DNA of 53,662 bases. Source: Gemmatimonadota bacterium (GTDB taxonomy: Bacteria > Gemmatimonadota > Gemmatimonadetes > Longimicrobiales > Gaopeijiaceae). A program made the translations under genes and the position numbers. Of this stretch, positions 34,370 through 42,882 are shown one piece after another; the first letter of the stretch is position 1, and every line of letters starts with the position of its first letter. The DNA lies in assembly GCA_022822325.1 (NCBI GenBank), contig JAJEBW010000023.1, positions 1 to 53,662 on the forward strand, in the 5' to 3' direction. A model generated the notes under the pieces. It saw only the letters and a list, made by a program, of their open reading frames with translations, ran no database searches and was not told the DNA's origin.

Positions 34370-35632
34370 ATGGCAACCAGGGTCTACATGGAGGCGCTCT
34401 CTCCGACGATGGAAGAGGGCCAGATCGTCAGGTGGCTGAAGGCGGAGGGGGATCCGGTCGAGCAGGGCGACATCCTGGCCGAGATCGAGACCGACAAGGC
34501 GACGATGGAGCTGGTCGCGCGGGGGACAGGGGTGCTGCGCGCGGTCCTGGCCGGCGAGGGAGCGGCGGCCCCGGTGGGGGAGGTGATCGCGGTGATCGCC
34601 GGCGAGGAGGAAGACATCGCGGCGCTGTTGGGTGGGGCCGGGAAGAGCGTGCCGAAAAGCGAGGCCGCGCCGGACGCGGAGGCGGAGGCGGCAGCCGAAA
34701 AATCCGCGGGGCCGAGCGCGCAGTCGGGTGGCAGCGAGGGGGGGGGTGGGGCGGGGCGGATCAGGACTTCGCCGGTCGCCCGCCGTCTTGCCCGGGAGCT
34801 GGATGTGGATATCGCCGCGGTGGCGGGGTCGGGGCCGGCCGGGCGGATCGTCAAGCGCGATGTCGAGGAAGCGGCGGCGCGCGCGGCGGCCGCGCCTCAG
34901 GCAGCGCCGGAGCCAGTGAGCGTTCCGGCCACAGTCGCGGGGGACGACTTCACCGACATTCCCCTCTCGCAGATGCGCAAGACGGTGGCGCGCCGTCTTT
35001 CGGAGTCGCTGGGACCGGTCCCCCACTTCTTCCTCACCATCGACGTCGACATGACCCGCCTGATGGCCGCGCGGGCCCGCCTGAACCGGCATCTGTCCGC
35101 GCAGGGAACGAAAATCTCGGTCAACGATCTGATCATCAAGGCCACCGCCGTTGCGCTGGCTCGGCACCCGGAGTGCAATGCATGGTGGCAGGGCGATTCG
35201 ATCCGTCGCTTCCGTCCGGTCCACATCGGGGTTGCGGTCGCAGTTCCGGATGGGCTCATCACCCCTGTCATTCGCAACGCCGACGCAAAAAGCCTGACCG
35301 GAATCAGCGCCGAGGCGCGCGAGCTGGCCGGGCGTGCCCGCGAACGCAAGCTGCAACCGGACGAATACACCGGATCGACCTTCTCCATCTCGAATCTGGG
35401 AATGTTCGGCATCGAATCCTTCACCGCCGTCATCAATCCCCCCGAGGCGGGCATTCTCGCGATCGGCACGGTGGAGGAACGCCCGGTTGCGGTGGACGGG
35501 AAGATCGTCGCGCAGCCGCGGATGCGCCTCACCATGAGCTGCGATCACCGGGTCATCGACGGCGCGCAGGGGGCTCGCTTCCTGGCCACGCTGCGGACCT
35601 TCCTCGAGGAACCCACCGCGATGTTGCTGTAG
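34370..35632 (+). CDS. pdhC: dihydrolipoamide acetyltransferase, PDH E2
   Basis: The E2 core that carries the acetyl group on a lipoyl arm to CoA. The 420-residue protein has one N-terminal lipoyl domain with the lipoylated lysine in EIETDKATMELV, a flexible Ala/Gly/Ser linker, a peripheral-subunit-binding domain (RTSPVARRLARELDVDIAAV followed by SGPAGRIVKRDV), and the catalytic domain with SCDHRVIDGAQGA near the C-terminus (HxxxDG, with catalytic His and Asp). The ATG follows GGGAAAGCGAG; 112 bases separate it from E1beta. A single lipoyl domain is the short bacterial form. Confidence 0.95.
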   Translation: MATRVYMEALSPTMEEGQIVRWLKAEGDPVEQGDILAEIETDKATMELVARGTGVLRAVLAGEGAAAPVGEVIAVIAGEEEDIAALLGGAGKSVPKSEAAPDAEAEAAAEKSAGPSAQSGGSEGGGGAGRIRTSPVARRLARELDVDIAAVAGSGPAGRIVKRDVEEAAARAAAAPQAAPEPVSVPATVAGDDFTDIPLSQMRKTVARRLSESLGPVPHFFLTIDVDMTRLMAARARLNRHLSAQGTKISVNDLIIKATAVALARHPECNAWWQGDSIRRFRPVHIGVAVAVPDGLITPVIRNADAKSLTGISAEARELAGRARERKLQPDEYTGSTFSISNLGMFGIESFTAVINPPEAGILAIGTVEERPVAVDGKIVAQPRMRLTMSCDHRVIDGAQGARFLATLRTFLEEPTAMLL

Positions 35633-35677
35633 GGGACGCCTCTCGACCGGAACGCTTCACTTGCAGGGGAATACACC

Positions 35678-37093
35678 ATGAACGGACCGAAGGAACGCAC
35701 GGACTTCGACGTCGTTGTCGTCGGGGGTGGACCGGGCGGCTATGTCGCGGCCATTCGCGCCGGACAGCTAGGGCTGCGCACGGCCTGCATCGAGGCCGAC
35801 AAGCTCGGCGGCGTCTGCCTGAACATCGGTTGCATCCCCACCAAGGCGCTCCTCAGCAGCGCACTGATGGTGAACGAGCTCTCGCACGCGGCCGGTCACG
35901 GAATCTCCTTCAGCGGGCTCGAGACCAGCCTCGGTCCGGCCCAGGAGCGCAGCCGCGAGGTGGCGAACCGTCTATCGTCTGGCGTCAGCTTCCTACTGAA
36001 GAAGAACAAGGTCGCCCACATCGAGGGGCATGGACGGCTCCGGGGGAATGGCGTCGTCGAGGTCGAGCGGAATGGCCGCACCACGACCGTCTCGGCCAGG
36101 CACATCATTCTGGCAACGGGATCGCGCCCGCGTTCGCTTCCCTTCCTTCAGATCGACGAAGAGCGAATCTGGTCCTCGACGGGAGCGCTCTTCCAGAAGG
36201 AGGCGCCGGAATCGCTCGTCGTGGTCGGCGCGGGCGCCGTGGGAATGGAGTTCGCCGACATCTACAACGCCTACGGCACCCAGGTGACGATCATCGAGGT
36301 CATGGACCGGGTGCTGCCCATTGAGGACGCCGACTCCTCGCGCGTCGTCATGCAGAGCTTTCGGAAGCGCGGGATGAAGATCTTTACCGGAGCGCGCGTC
36401 GAATCCACCCGGGCGCATGCCGATGGCGTCGCGATTTCCTTCACCGACCGCAGGGGCCGACCGAAGGAGCTGGAGGTCGATTACGTCCTCTCGGCGGTGG
36501 GGCGCGTGCCCAACACGGAGGATCTGGGGCTGGAGCGGGCAGGGGTGAAACGCGCCGATCGCGGCGGTTTCATAGCGGTCGATTCAGCCATGCGCACAAA
36601 CGTTCCCGGAATCCGGGCGGTCGGGGATTGCGCGGGCAACCAGCTTCTTGCCCACAAGGCCATGCACGAGGGCGTGGTGGCGGTCGAACACATTGCGGGG
36701 GAGGGTCACCACACCGTTGACTACGCGAATGTCCCCAACTGCACCTACTGCCACCCCGAGGTGGCGTCGGTCGGGCTCACCGAAGAACAGGCGCGCGAGA
36801 AGGGTCTCGACATCGAGGTGGGGAAGTTCCCCTGGGCGGCGAATGGACGCGCGCTGGCGGCCGGCGACGCGACCGGATTCGTCAAGGTCATCCGCGACAA
36901 GCGCTACTCCGAGGTGGTCGGTGCGCACATCGTCGGTCCGCACGCCACCGAGCTCATCGCCGAGTTCGTCATGGCGCGGCACCTGGAATCGACGGTCGAG
37001 GAGATCGATCTGGCCATGCACCCGCATCCAACCCTCTCCGAAGCGGTCGCGGAGGGCGCCCTGGGAGCATTGGGACGCGCGCTGCACATTTAG
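35678..37093 (+). CDS. lpdA: dihydrolipoamide dehydrogenase (E3)
   Basis: A FAD flavoprotein that reoxidises dihydrolipoamide with NAD+. The 471-residue protein shows the FAD motif VVVVGGGPGGYVAAIRAGQL, the redox disulphide GGVCLNIGCIPTKAL, the NAD motif VVVGAGAVGMEFADIYNAYG and the C-terminal interface AMHPHPTLSEAVAEGALGAL with the catalytic His-Glu pair. An AGGGGAA site precedes the ATG. It closes the lipA-E1a-E1b-E2-E3 run. Downstream the sequence turns AT-richer and no clear terminator is seen. Confidence 0.97.
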   Translation: MNGPKERTDFDVVVVGGGPGGYVAAIRAGQLGLRTACIEADKLGGVCLNIGCIPTKALLSSALMVNELSHAAGHGISFSGLETSLGPAQERSREVANRLSSGVSFLLKKNKVAHIEGHGRLRGNGVVEVERNGRTTTVSARHIILATGSRPRSLPFLQIDEERIWSSTGALFQKEAPESLVVVGAGAVGMEFADIYNAYGTQVTIIEVMDRVLPIEDADSSRVVMQSFRKRGMKIFTGARVESTRAHADGVAISFTDRRGRPKELEVDYVLSAVGRVPNTEDLGLERAGVKRADRGGFIAVDSAMRTNVPGIRAVGDCAGNQLLAHKAMHEGVVAVEHIAGEGHHTVDYANVPNCTYCHPEVASVGLTEEQAREKGLDIEVGKFPWAANGRALAAGDATGFVKVIRDKRYSEVVGAHIVGPHATELIAEFVMARHLESTVEEIDLAMHPHPTLSEAVAEGALGALGRALHI

Positions 37094-38118
37094 CAGCCCG
37101 TGGGCAAACATCGCGCGGCATTCGAGCGGCGATGCATCCACGCTGGAACGCTGCGCTCTGCGTTGCTCCTTGCCTCAATAGCTGGGCTATTCGGAGAATA
37201 TTTCGTAAGGTGCATATATCGCAATAAGTTATGATGATTCTGATTACATTCATTCCCTTTTTCAATCCCTATTGCTGAACGGGATTCCGTTCGACGTTGG
37301 CGGATGTCGGCGGACTTGGGCGGACTGGCCGATGTTCGGCGTTCGGTGCCCTCGATGGCGACCGAGCAACCGACGAAGTGTCCTCACATCTCTGGCTCCT
37401 GTACCTCCGTCCCCCAGTGGACATGTTAGGTTTCTCCCGCCTGCTCTCGCAACCGATAACGAGACCGGAATGGGAACACGTACATAAGTCGACGGACTGT
37501 CCTGACACTGGGCCGAAGAGGCGGAGCGTATGCTGAAGAACATGATGTCGTCTTGATGTGACTGCGGTCACCCTGACTGTCCAGACCACCTTCTCATCGA
37601 GGCGCTCGCGAGGGTGATCGAGCGGCAGAAAGGTGAGCCTCTGCCTCGTTTGGGCAATCCGATTGAACGTAGCCTCGACTCGGTTTGCTTTCGGGCACTC
37701 GTTGAAATGATCGAATCCAACAGCGGTGTGGGGTTCGTCAATGCGGATCAAGGACATCCGGCTTACGCGATGGGGGCTCGCCGGGGGAAGATAGACGCAG
37801 TGACCGGAGGGGACAGCCCTGAGGACAATTGCCTGTTCAAGATCCTCCAGCGGTTCGGGCCGGAGCACCACGAGCAGATACAGGACCTCCGGACATGGTC
37901 GAAGTTCTGTTCGTTCGCTATTGCGGCAACTCGGCGTTCGCGGTAGACCGCGTCCACTGACCAAGCCGGTTACGGGGACCGAGTCTGGTCTGTTGCGCGG
38001 CTCCGATCGCCGAAACACAACCGGGCCGCCGCACCGGCTGCGCGGACCTTCCCTTCCCTGAATCCATCGGTCCGGGGGAACAACCGTGCCCGAGCGCTGC
38101 CAATGCGCGAAACGCGGG
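37094..38118. other. 1 kb AT-richer stretch with decayed-looking reading frames
   Basis: This gap between lpdA and ispH has visibly lower GC than its flanks, especially at 37180-37280. No intact gene is recognised. One frame on the plus strand, 37557-37946, runs about 130 codons from CDCGHPDCPDHLLIEALARV through IERQKGEPLPRL but has a stop just before it, so an older gene may have lost its start. A GTG at 37614 could begin a 110-residue product. The minus strand is also open over most of 37269-38018. I read this as a remnant of acquired DNA; nothing more specific can be supported. Confidence 0.5.
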
Positions 38119-39333
38119 CTACAGCTCGACCTCGATTCCCCGAATCGCGAGCACCCGCGCCACCGCCTTCCCGATCTGGTTGTCGGGAGTGGAGGCGCCG
38201 GCGGTCATCCCCAGACGGAAGGGGCCCGCGGGCATCCAGTTCCAGGCGGTTACCTCGGGCGCGTGCGGATCAAGCTCCGGTTTGTGGCGTATGGCGCCGG
38301 TGCCGGTATTGATGCAATCCGCCGTGGCGATGTGGAAGGTGGTCGCATGGTCGCGACAGAGATGAGCCAGGTGATTGGTATTGGACGAGTTGTAGCCACC
38401 GATCACGATCATCAGGTCGGGCGGCTCGTCGCTCATCATCTCGATCACCGCGTCCTGACGCTCCTGGGTCGCGGAACAGATCGTGCCGAAGGACCGGAAG
38501 TGGGTGCGGGCGTGGTCTTCGCCAAAGGACCGGGCCATCATCTCCCGCAGCCGCGCCCCGATCGCCAGAGATTCGGTCGCGAGCATCGTCGTCTGGTTGG
38601 CCACCCCGATCTTCGCGAGGTCGCGGTCCGGATCGAATCCCGTGGAGCTGCACTTGCGAAAGCGGCGCAGGAAATCATCGCGGCCGATCCGATCGGGATG
38701 ACCGACGAGGTACCGTCCGACCACCTCCGCTTCGTCGAGATTGCGCACGATCAGGTAGCGCCCGTTCTCGTAGTTGAGCACCTGGCTTGCCGTGGCCCGC
38801 GATTCCTCGTGCTTGTACTTGCCGTGAATGACCGCGGTGAAGCCGTCGCGGGCGTATTGCTGCACCCGCTTCCAGACCAGCAGAACCGAGCCGCAGGTGG
38901 TGTCGACGAGAACGCAACCGGTCTTGCGGAGCCGCTCCAGATCGCCAATGGTCACCCCGAAGGCGGGAATGATGACGACGTCCTCGGCCGTGATGGAGCG
39001 AAAATCGTAGCGGCCGTCGTCGTCGGGGTAGATGAATTCGATCCCGCGTTCCCGCAGCCGCTGGTTCACATGGGAGTTGTGGATGATCTCGCCCACAAGG
39101 AAGATGCGCCGGTCCGGGAACTTGTGGCGCGCCTGGTAGGCATAGTCGACCGCCCGGTCCACTCCGTAGCAGAAGCCGAAGTCCTTCGCCAGGTGAATCG
39201 TGACGTCGCCGAAGCGGTCGACATTGGCGCGCGACCGGATGCGCTCGAGGAGGGCCGAGTCGTATTCGGCGCTGATCACCGGCTTGACCTCGGCCTTCAG
39301 CCCGAATCCCTTCCGGAAATAGGTTGCGTCCAT
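38119..39333 (-). CDS. ispH: 4-hydroxy-3-methylbut-2-enyl diphosphate reductase, long plant/cyanobacterial-like form
   Basis: IspH makes IPP and DMAPP in the last step of the MEP isoprenoid pathway, using a [4Fe-4S] cluster. The three cluster cysteines are C55 (AKDFGFCYGVDRAV), C147 (VDTTCGSV) and C286 (GTICSATQERQDAV). At 404 residues it is about 90 residues longer than E. coli IspH. It has an N-terminal extension, a wide gap between the second and third Cys, and IHGKYKHEES, as in the plant and cyanobacterial forms. ATG 39333 is favoured because GGAGGAA lies eight bases upstream; a longer frame to 39396 is possible but not needed. Confidence 0.95.
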   Translation of the reverse strand: MDATYFRKGFGLKAEVKPVISAEYDSALLERIRSRANVDRFGDVTIHLAKDFGFCYGVDRAVDYAYQARHKFPDRRIFLVGEIIHNSHVNQRLRERGIEFIYPDDDGRYDFRSITAEDVVIIPAFGVTIGDLERLRKTGCVLVDTTCGSVLLVWKRVQQYARDGFTAVIHGKYKHEESRATASQVLNYENGRYLIVRNLDEAEVVGRYLVGHPDRIGRDDFLRRFRKCSSTGFDPDRDLAKIGVANQTTMLATESLAIGARLREMMARSFGEDHARTHFRSFGTICSATQERQDAVIEMMSDEPPDLMIVIGGYNSSNTNHLAHLCRDHATTFHIATADCINTGTGAIRHKPELDPHAPEVTAWNWMPAGPFRLGMTAGASTPDNQIGKAVARVLAIRGIEVEL

Positions 39334-39379
39334 CGGGTGTTCCTCCGTCTCCGCGGACCGCCTTCGCAGCACGACCCGG

Positions 39380-39420
39380 ATATCTGAGGTGGACAATCCG
39401 AATATCTCGGGGTGGACAAT
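39380..39420. repeat. imperfect direct repeat with TGGACAAT core
   Basis: ATATCTGAGGTGGACAAT (39380-39397) is followed by ATATCTCGGGGTGGACAAT (39402-39420), 22 bases apart start to start. The repeats lie 50-90 bases upstream of the ispH start on its transcribed side, so they could be an operator bound by a regulator, or a trace of a mobile-element end. Confidence 0.55.
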
Positions 39421-39581
39421 ATAGCTCGCATGTCACACGCCAACAATGCGCCGCCGCTGGTTGGGCGCGCGGGATCATGGACGGAAAGCCCGCGTTTGTC
39501 GGTCGCAGGCGGCGCCCCCCGACAACGGCGAGAAGAGTGGACGAACGCCCACGTCGCCGCCGTTGGCGATAAATTCAAACT

Positions 39582-39638
39582 TGTTTCGCGAATTCCAACC
39601 TGCTTCGCGAATTCCAACCTGCTTCACCAAAATCCACT
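39582..39638. repeat. 19-base tandem repeat upstream of fxsA
   Basis: TGTTTCGCGAATTCCAACC (39582-39600) is repeated as TGCTTCGCGAATTCCAACC (39601-39619), one base different, and a third, degenerate copy starts TGCTTCAC at 39620. An older, weaker copy (AAATTCAAAC) may precede at 39571. It is not in a recognised gene. Confidence 0.8.
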
Positions 39639-39719
39639 TTTCCCGGATTCACTCCTTCCCCGCTCCCCAGGGACGAATCGAGGCGCATCCTGCTCTCCCG
39701 ACTTCTCTTCCTTTTCGTC

Positions 39720-40154
39720 ATGGTTCCGCTCCTGGAGCTGGTCCTGCTGCTGCGCGTCAGCCAATGGATCGGCGTCCTTCCCACCATCGGCCTGGTTGTC
39801 GCCACCGGCGTCGTGGGGGCCGCCCTGGCCCGGCGTCAGGGTCTCCGCGCCTGGCTTGGAGTCCAGGAGGAGCTCGCCGCTGCCCGCGTTCCCGCGCGTT
39901 CCCTTCTCGACGGGCTCTCGGTTCTGGTCGGAGGCGCCTTCCTTCTCACACCCGGAATCCTGACCGATATCGCTGGATTCTCGCTTCTCGTCCCGGTGAG
40001 CCGCCGCTGGATCCAGGCCGCCTTGCGCCGTCGCATGGAGCGCAGCATTCGCGAGGGAGCTCTGAATCTGCATGTCGTCACGTCCGCTCCCGGCCCCGGC
40101 CAGGGCCGCGTGGAGGTCGGCGCCCATCCCCCCGGTTCCGAGGATTCCCGATGA
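39720..40154 (+). CDS. fxsA: FxsA-family membrane protein
   Basis: A 144-residue protein of the FxsA family, known from E. coli for suppressing F-exclusion of phage T7 when over-expressed. It has the family opening PLLELVLLLRVSQWIG, a second segment TIGLVVATGVVGAALARRQG and a third GLSVLVGGAFLLTPGILTDI, followed by a basic tail. ATG 39720 truncates the usual N-terminal helix slightly: LLFLFV lies in frame just upstream but no ATG, GTG or TTG start is available there. It overlaps the M42 peptidase start by four bases (ATGA). Confidence 0.85.
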   Translation: MVPLLELVLLLRVSQWIGVLPTIGLVVATGVVGAALARRQGLRAWLGVQEELAAARVPARSLLDGLSVLVGGAFLLTPGILTDIAGFSLLVPVSRRWIQAALRRRMERSIREGALNLHVVTSAPGPGQGRVEVGAHPPGSEDSR

Positions 40155-41371
40155 CCACCGACGATTCGTCCGGCGCAGCACCGCCCACGGCGGAGGAGTT
40201 GCCTGTGGCGGAATCCTCTCCGAAAGGACAATCCTCTCCGAAAGGGGAGTCTTCTCCAAGAGCGGACTTGCCTCCGGAAGCGGAATTCTCCCCGGAAGCG
40301 GAATTCTCCCCGGAAAAAGCGTCGTTCCTCGAAAGGTTGCTGGACGCCCCCGGCCCCTCCGGATTCGAGGTTCGGCCCGCCGGGGTGTGGCGCAAGGAGG
40401 CCCGGTCGTTCGCTCGGGTCTGGACGGATGTGGTGGGCAACAGCTTCGCGCAACTTCCGCAGGGGGACCGTCCGCTTGCCCTCCTGGCCGGTCATATCGA
40501 CGAGATCGGGCTGCAGATCACCCACCTGGACAAGTCGGGACTGCTCTATTTCGCGGGGATCGGCGGCTGGGATGCGCAGGTTCTGGTCGGTCAACGGATC
40601 CGGATTCTGGGTGCGCGCGGGGATGTCGCGGGTGTGATCGGGCGCAAGGCGATTCACCTGATGGAGCCCAAGGAGCGCGTACGGGGGGTGAAGCTGAAGG
40701 GACTGTGGATCGATGTGGGCGCCGCTTCGCGCGAGGAGGTGGCCGAGCTGGGGGTGCGGGTGGGGGATCCGGCGGTGATCGACAGCCGCATGGTCCGGTT
40801 GGCGGGGGACCGAATCGCCAGCCGCGCGATCGACAATCGCATGGGGGCCTTCGTCGTGCTTGAGGCGTTGCGCCTGCTGGCGGCCGAACCGGGGCGGGCG
40901 GTGGCGGTGGCGGTGGCGACCGCGCAGGAAGAGATCGGCTACAGCGGCGGCGGCGCGCGTCCCGGAGCCTTCCAGCTCGCGCCCGATGTGGCGCTGGTCG
41001 TGGATGTGACCCACGCGACCGATGTACCGGGGGTGGAGAAGAAGGAGGTGGGGGAGCATGCGTTGGGCGGGGGGCCGGTGCTCACCCGGGGCTCCGCGAC
41101 CCATCCGGCCGTCTTCGAGCTTCTCGCCGAGACCGCCGAAGCGAATGGAATCCCCTATTCGATTCAGGCCGCGCCGCTCCGGACCGCCACCGACGCCGAC
41201 GGCATTCACCTGTCGCGCGAGGGAGTCCCCACAGGACTGGTTTCGGTTCCGAATCGCTACATGCATTCTCCCTGCGAGATGGTGTCGATCGCGGATCTCC
41301 TTGCCGCGGCCCGCCTTCTCGCGGCCTTCGTTCGGCGACTGGACGAAGAGGTTGACTTCCGGCGCGTCTAG
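40151..41371 (+). CDS. M42-family glutamyl-type aminopeptidase with repeat-bearing N-terminus
   Basis: An M42 (PepA/FrvX/endoglucanase-like) zinc aminopeptidase that forms large tetrahedral particles. Catalytic-core motifs are LLAGHIDEIGLQIT (HxD), SRAIDNRMGAFVVLEAL (metal-bridging Asp), TAQEEIGYSGGGAR (catalytic Glu pair), VVDVTHATDVPG and the C-terminal NRYMHSPCEMV with the last His. At 406 residues it is longer than usual because of about 55 N-terminal residues rich in Ser, Pro and Glu, made by short DNA repeats (40212-40309). The start overlaps fxsA. Confidence 0.9.
   Translation: MTTDDSSGAAPPTAEELPVAESSPKGQSSPKGESSPRADLPPEAEFSPEAEFSPEKASFLERLLDAPGPSGFEVRPAGVWRKEARSFARVWTDVVGNSFAQLPQGDRPLALLAGHIDEIGLQITHLDKSGLLYFAGIGGWDAQVLVGQRIRILGARGDVAGVIGRKAIHLMEPKERVRGVKLKGLWIDVGAASREEVAELGVRVGDPAVIDSRMVRLAGDRIASRAIDNRMGAFVVLEALRLLAAEPGRAVAVAVATAQEEIGYSGGGARPGAFQLAPDVALVVDVTHATDVPGVEKKEVGEHALGGGPVLTRGSATHPAVFELLAETAEANGIPYSIQAAPLRTATDADGIHLSREGVPTGLVSVPNRYMHSPCEMVSIADLLAAARLLAAFVRRLDEEVDFRRV
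40212..40309 (+). repeat. 18-base in-frame tandem repeats in the M42 gene
   Basis: Two repeat families with an 18-base period lie in the 5' part of the gene: AATCCTCTCCGAAAGG at 40212 and 40230, and CCGGAAGCGGAATTCTCC, exact copies at 40274-40291 and 40292-40309. They encode SSPKG-type and EAEFSP-type peptides. The reading frame is kept, so copy number could change without a frameshift. Confidence 0.85.
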
Positions 41372-41559
41372 CGACGCAGCGGTCCAGCGCGGATGGGCTG
41401 TCGGCCCGCCTTCCTCGCGCCGCCGCCGCTTCGCCGGAATTGCTCGCTGGAAGCGGGGACTTCATGCAACGGAAGGCCCGCTTCATCGGTAACGGGCCGC
41501 CCGTCGCGAAGGACGGTCCCCAATGCCGAACCCGCCTGCAATCTGCACGAACGGCGCAT
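41368..41559 (-). CDS. possible small basic protein
   Basis: A 63-codon frame on the minus strand begins with ATG 41559 after AAGGCAAG. It reads RDGRPVTDEAGLPLHEVPAS and ends in a basic, Gly/Arg-rich tail. Its stop overlaps the M42 gene's stop by four bases, tail to tail. Codon positions look reasonably GC-biased, but no family is known and it may be a chance frame. Confidence 0.3.
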   Translation of the reverse strand: MRRSCRLQAGSALGTVLRDGRPVTDEAGLPLHEVPASSEQFRRSGGGARKAGRQPIRAGPLRR

Positions 41560-41643
41560 CTTGCCTTATACTTCCCTGCTTCACAGGGCGCGTCCGGTAA
41601 ATGATCCCGGCCCGCCTTCCGCGAGCCGCCACCCGACGAAAAC

Positions 41644-42114
41644 ATGATCGACGCCCGCCACATCGTTCAGGAACTGCAGGAAATGAGGGAAGAGGGTCAC
41701 CTCTCCGATGCCCTCCTTCGCTTCGCCGTGCGCGCCATTCACGCCGCAGACGACCGCTTCGACTGGGTCGGCGTCTACCTTCTCACCGACGACCGCCTTG
41801 AGCTCTGGCTGCACAACTACATGGGCGCCCCGACCGAGCACGCGCGCATTCCGGTCGGCGAGGGCATCTGTGGAATGGCGGTCGCGCAGGGGGCCAACCA
41901 GAACGTCCCCGATGTGTCGGCCTTCCCCGGCTACCTGGCGTGCAGTCCGGATGTGCGCTCCGAGCTGGTCGTGCTCATCCGTGCAGGCGGCGAGATCTTC
42001 GGTCAGTTCGACATCGATTCCCATCAGAGCGAGGCCTTCTCGCCCCTGGACGAAGCCGCGCTCCAGATGGTTGCCGACAAGCTCGCCGAACAGTTGGCGC
42101 GCGAACGCCGCTGA
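41644..42114 (+). CDS. GAF domain protein, free methionine-(R)-sulfoxide reductase-like
   Basis: A 156-residue stand-alone GAF protein. FDWVGVYLLTDDRLELWLHN, PVGEGICGMAVAQG and AFPGYLACSPDVRSELVV match the fRMsr family (E. coli YebR/MsrC), including the Cys in GICG and the Cys in YLAC that take part in reduction of free methionine-R-sulfoxide. The third Cys of YebR is not obvious, as in some other members. A role in oxidative repair of methionine is likely; a sensor role cannot be excluded. The MBL gene follows after 35 bases. Confidence 0.8.
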   Translation: MIDARHIVQELQEMREEGHLSDALLRFAVRAIHAADDRFDWVGVYLLTDDRLELWLHNYMGAPTEHARIPVGEGICGMAVAQGANQNVPDVSAFPGYLACSPDVRSELVVLIRAGGEIFGQFDIDSHQSEAFSPLDEAALQMVADKLAEQLARERR

Positions 42115-42149
42115 CCCCTTCGTTCGATGCGGGGGCCAGGATTTGTCCG

Positions 42150-42872
42150 GTGAAGGTGCTCTCGATCCTGGCGCCGAATCCCGGACCGGTCACCCTGGCC
42201 GGCACCCGCAGCCATCTGGTGGGGGACGAGGTTGCGGCGATCATCGATCCCGGCCCCGAGATTCCTTCCCATCTGGAACGGTTGGCGAAAGCGGTGGCGG
42301 CCGCTCGCGAAGTCGTCATTCTCCTCACCCACGCCCACCCCGACCATGCGGCCGGGGCTCCGGCCCTGGCGGCGGCGATCGGGGCGCGGATCCTGGGACC
42401 GGGGGGAGGGGAGGCCATCGCCGACGGTCAGCGGTTCGATACCAGCGCAGGCGTCCTCACGGCGCTCGCCACCCCCGGCCACGCCCGCCACCACTTCTGC
42501 TTCCACCTCGAGCAAGCGCGCGCGGTCTTCGTCGGCGACCTCGTGCTGGGCGAGGGCGACACCACCTGGGTCGGCGAATACCCGGGAGCGGTGGCGGACT
42601 ACCTGAATTCGCTCGATCGGCTCGACGCCCTGCAGTCCCGCGTCCTCCACACCGCCCACGGCCCCGACGTCACCGACCCGGCCGCCGCCATCGCGCGCTT
42701 TCGCAACCACCGCCTGGAGCGCATCGACCGGGTGCGGCGCGTCCTGGACGAGGGCGTCGCCGATCCGGATGCAGTCGTCGCCCGGGTCTACGGCCCCCTT
42801 CCCGCCGAGGTGCAGGCCATGGCTCTCGCGAGCGTCGCCGCGATCATGGACTATCTGCGCGCTGCCGGGTAG
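42150..42872 (+). CDS. metallo-beta-lactamase-fold hydrolase (LACTB2/glyoxalase II-like)
   Basis: A 240-residue MBL-fold hydrolase. Zinc ligands appear in LLTHAHPDHAAG (HxHxDH), TPGHARHHFCF, VGDLVLGEGDT and HTAHGPDV. The C-terminal helical part resembles LACTB2-type proteins, with RNHRLERIDRVRRVL, which can act on RNA or thioesters. I start at GTG 42150 (VKVLSILAPNPGPVTL), where the family sequence begins; a ribosome-binding site is not clear. The substrate is not known. It is followed after ten bases by the glycolate oxidase genes. Confidence 0.85.
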   Translation: MKVLSILAPNPGPVTLAGTRSHLVGDEVAAIIDPGPEIPSHLERLAKAVAAAREVVILLTHAHPDHAAGAPALAAAIGARILGPGGGEAIADGQRFDTSAGVLTALATPGHARHHFCFHLEQARAVFVGDLVLGEGDTTWVGEYPGAVADYLNSLDRLDALQSRVLHTAHGPDVTDPAAAIARFRNHRLERIDRVRRVLDEGVADPDAVVARVYGPLPAEVQAMALASVAAIMDYLRAAG

Positions 42873-42876
42873 CTTG
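42870..42876 (+). promoter_or_regulatory. candidate -10 element before glcD
   Basis: TAGCTTG overlaps the stop codon of the MBL gene and lies six bases before the glcD ATG, exactly as TATATCTTG stands before the MDR gene. No ribosome-binding site separates it from the ATG. glcD may therefore have its own leaderless transcript besides read-through. Confidence 0.35.
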
Positions 42877-42882
42877 ACCGGC

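Larger units (their letters stand above)
39334..39719. other. ispH-fxsA intergenic region with short repeats
   Basis: This divergent gap of about 385 bases contains no gene I can support. It holds two small repeat sets annotated separately (39380-39420 and 39582-39638). Promoters for both flanking genes should lie here, but no convincing pair of promoter elements was found. Confidence 0.5.

Noticed and set aside
37269..38018. 249-codon minus-strand frame in the lpdA-ispH gap
   Set aside because: No family, no good ribosome-binding site and low-GC, irregular composition; more likely a chance frame in decayed DNA.
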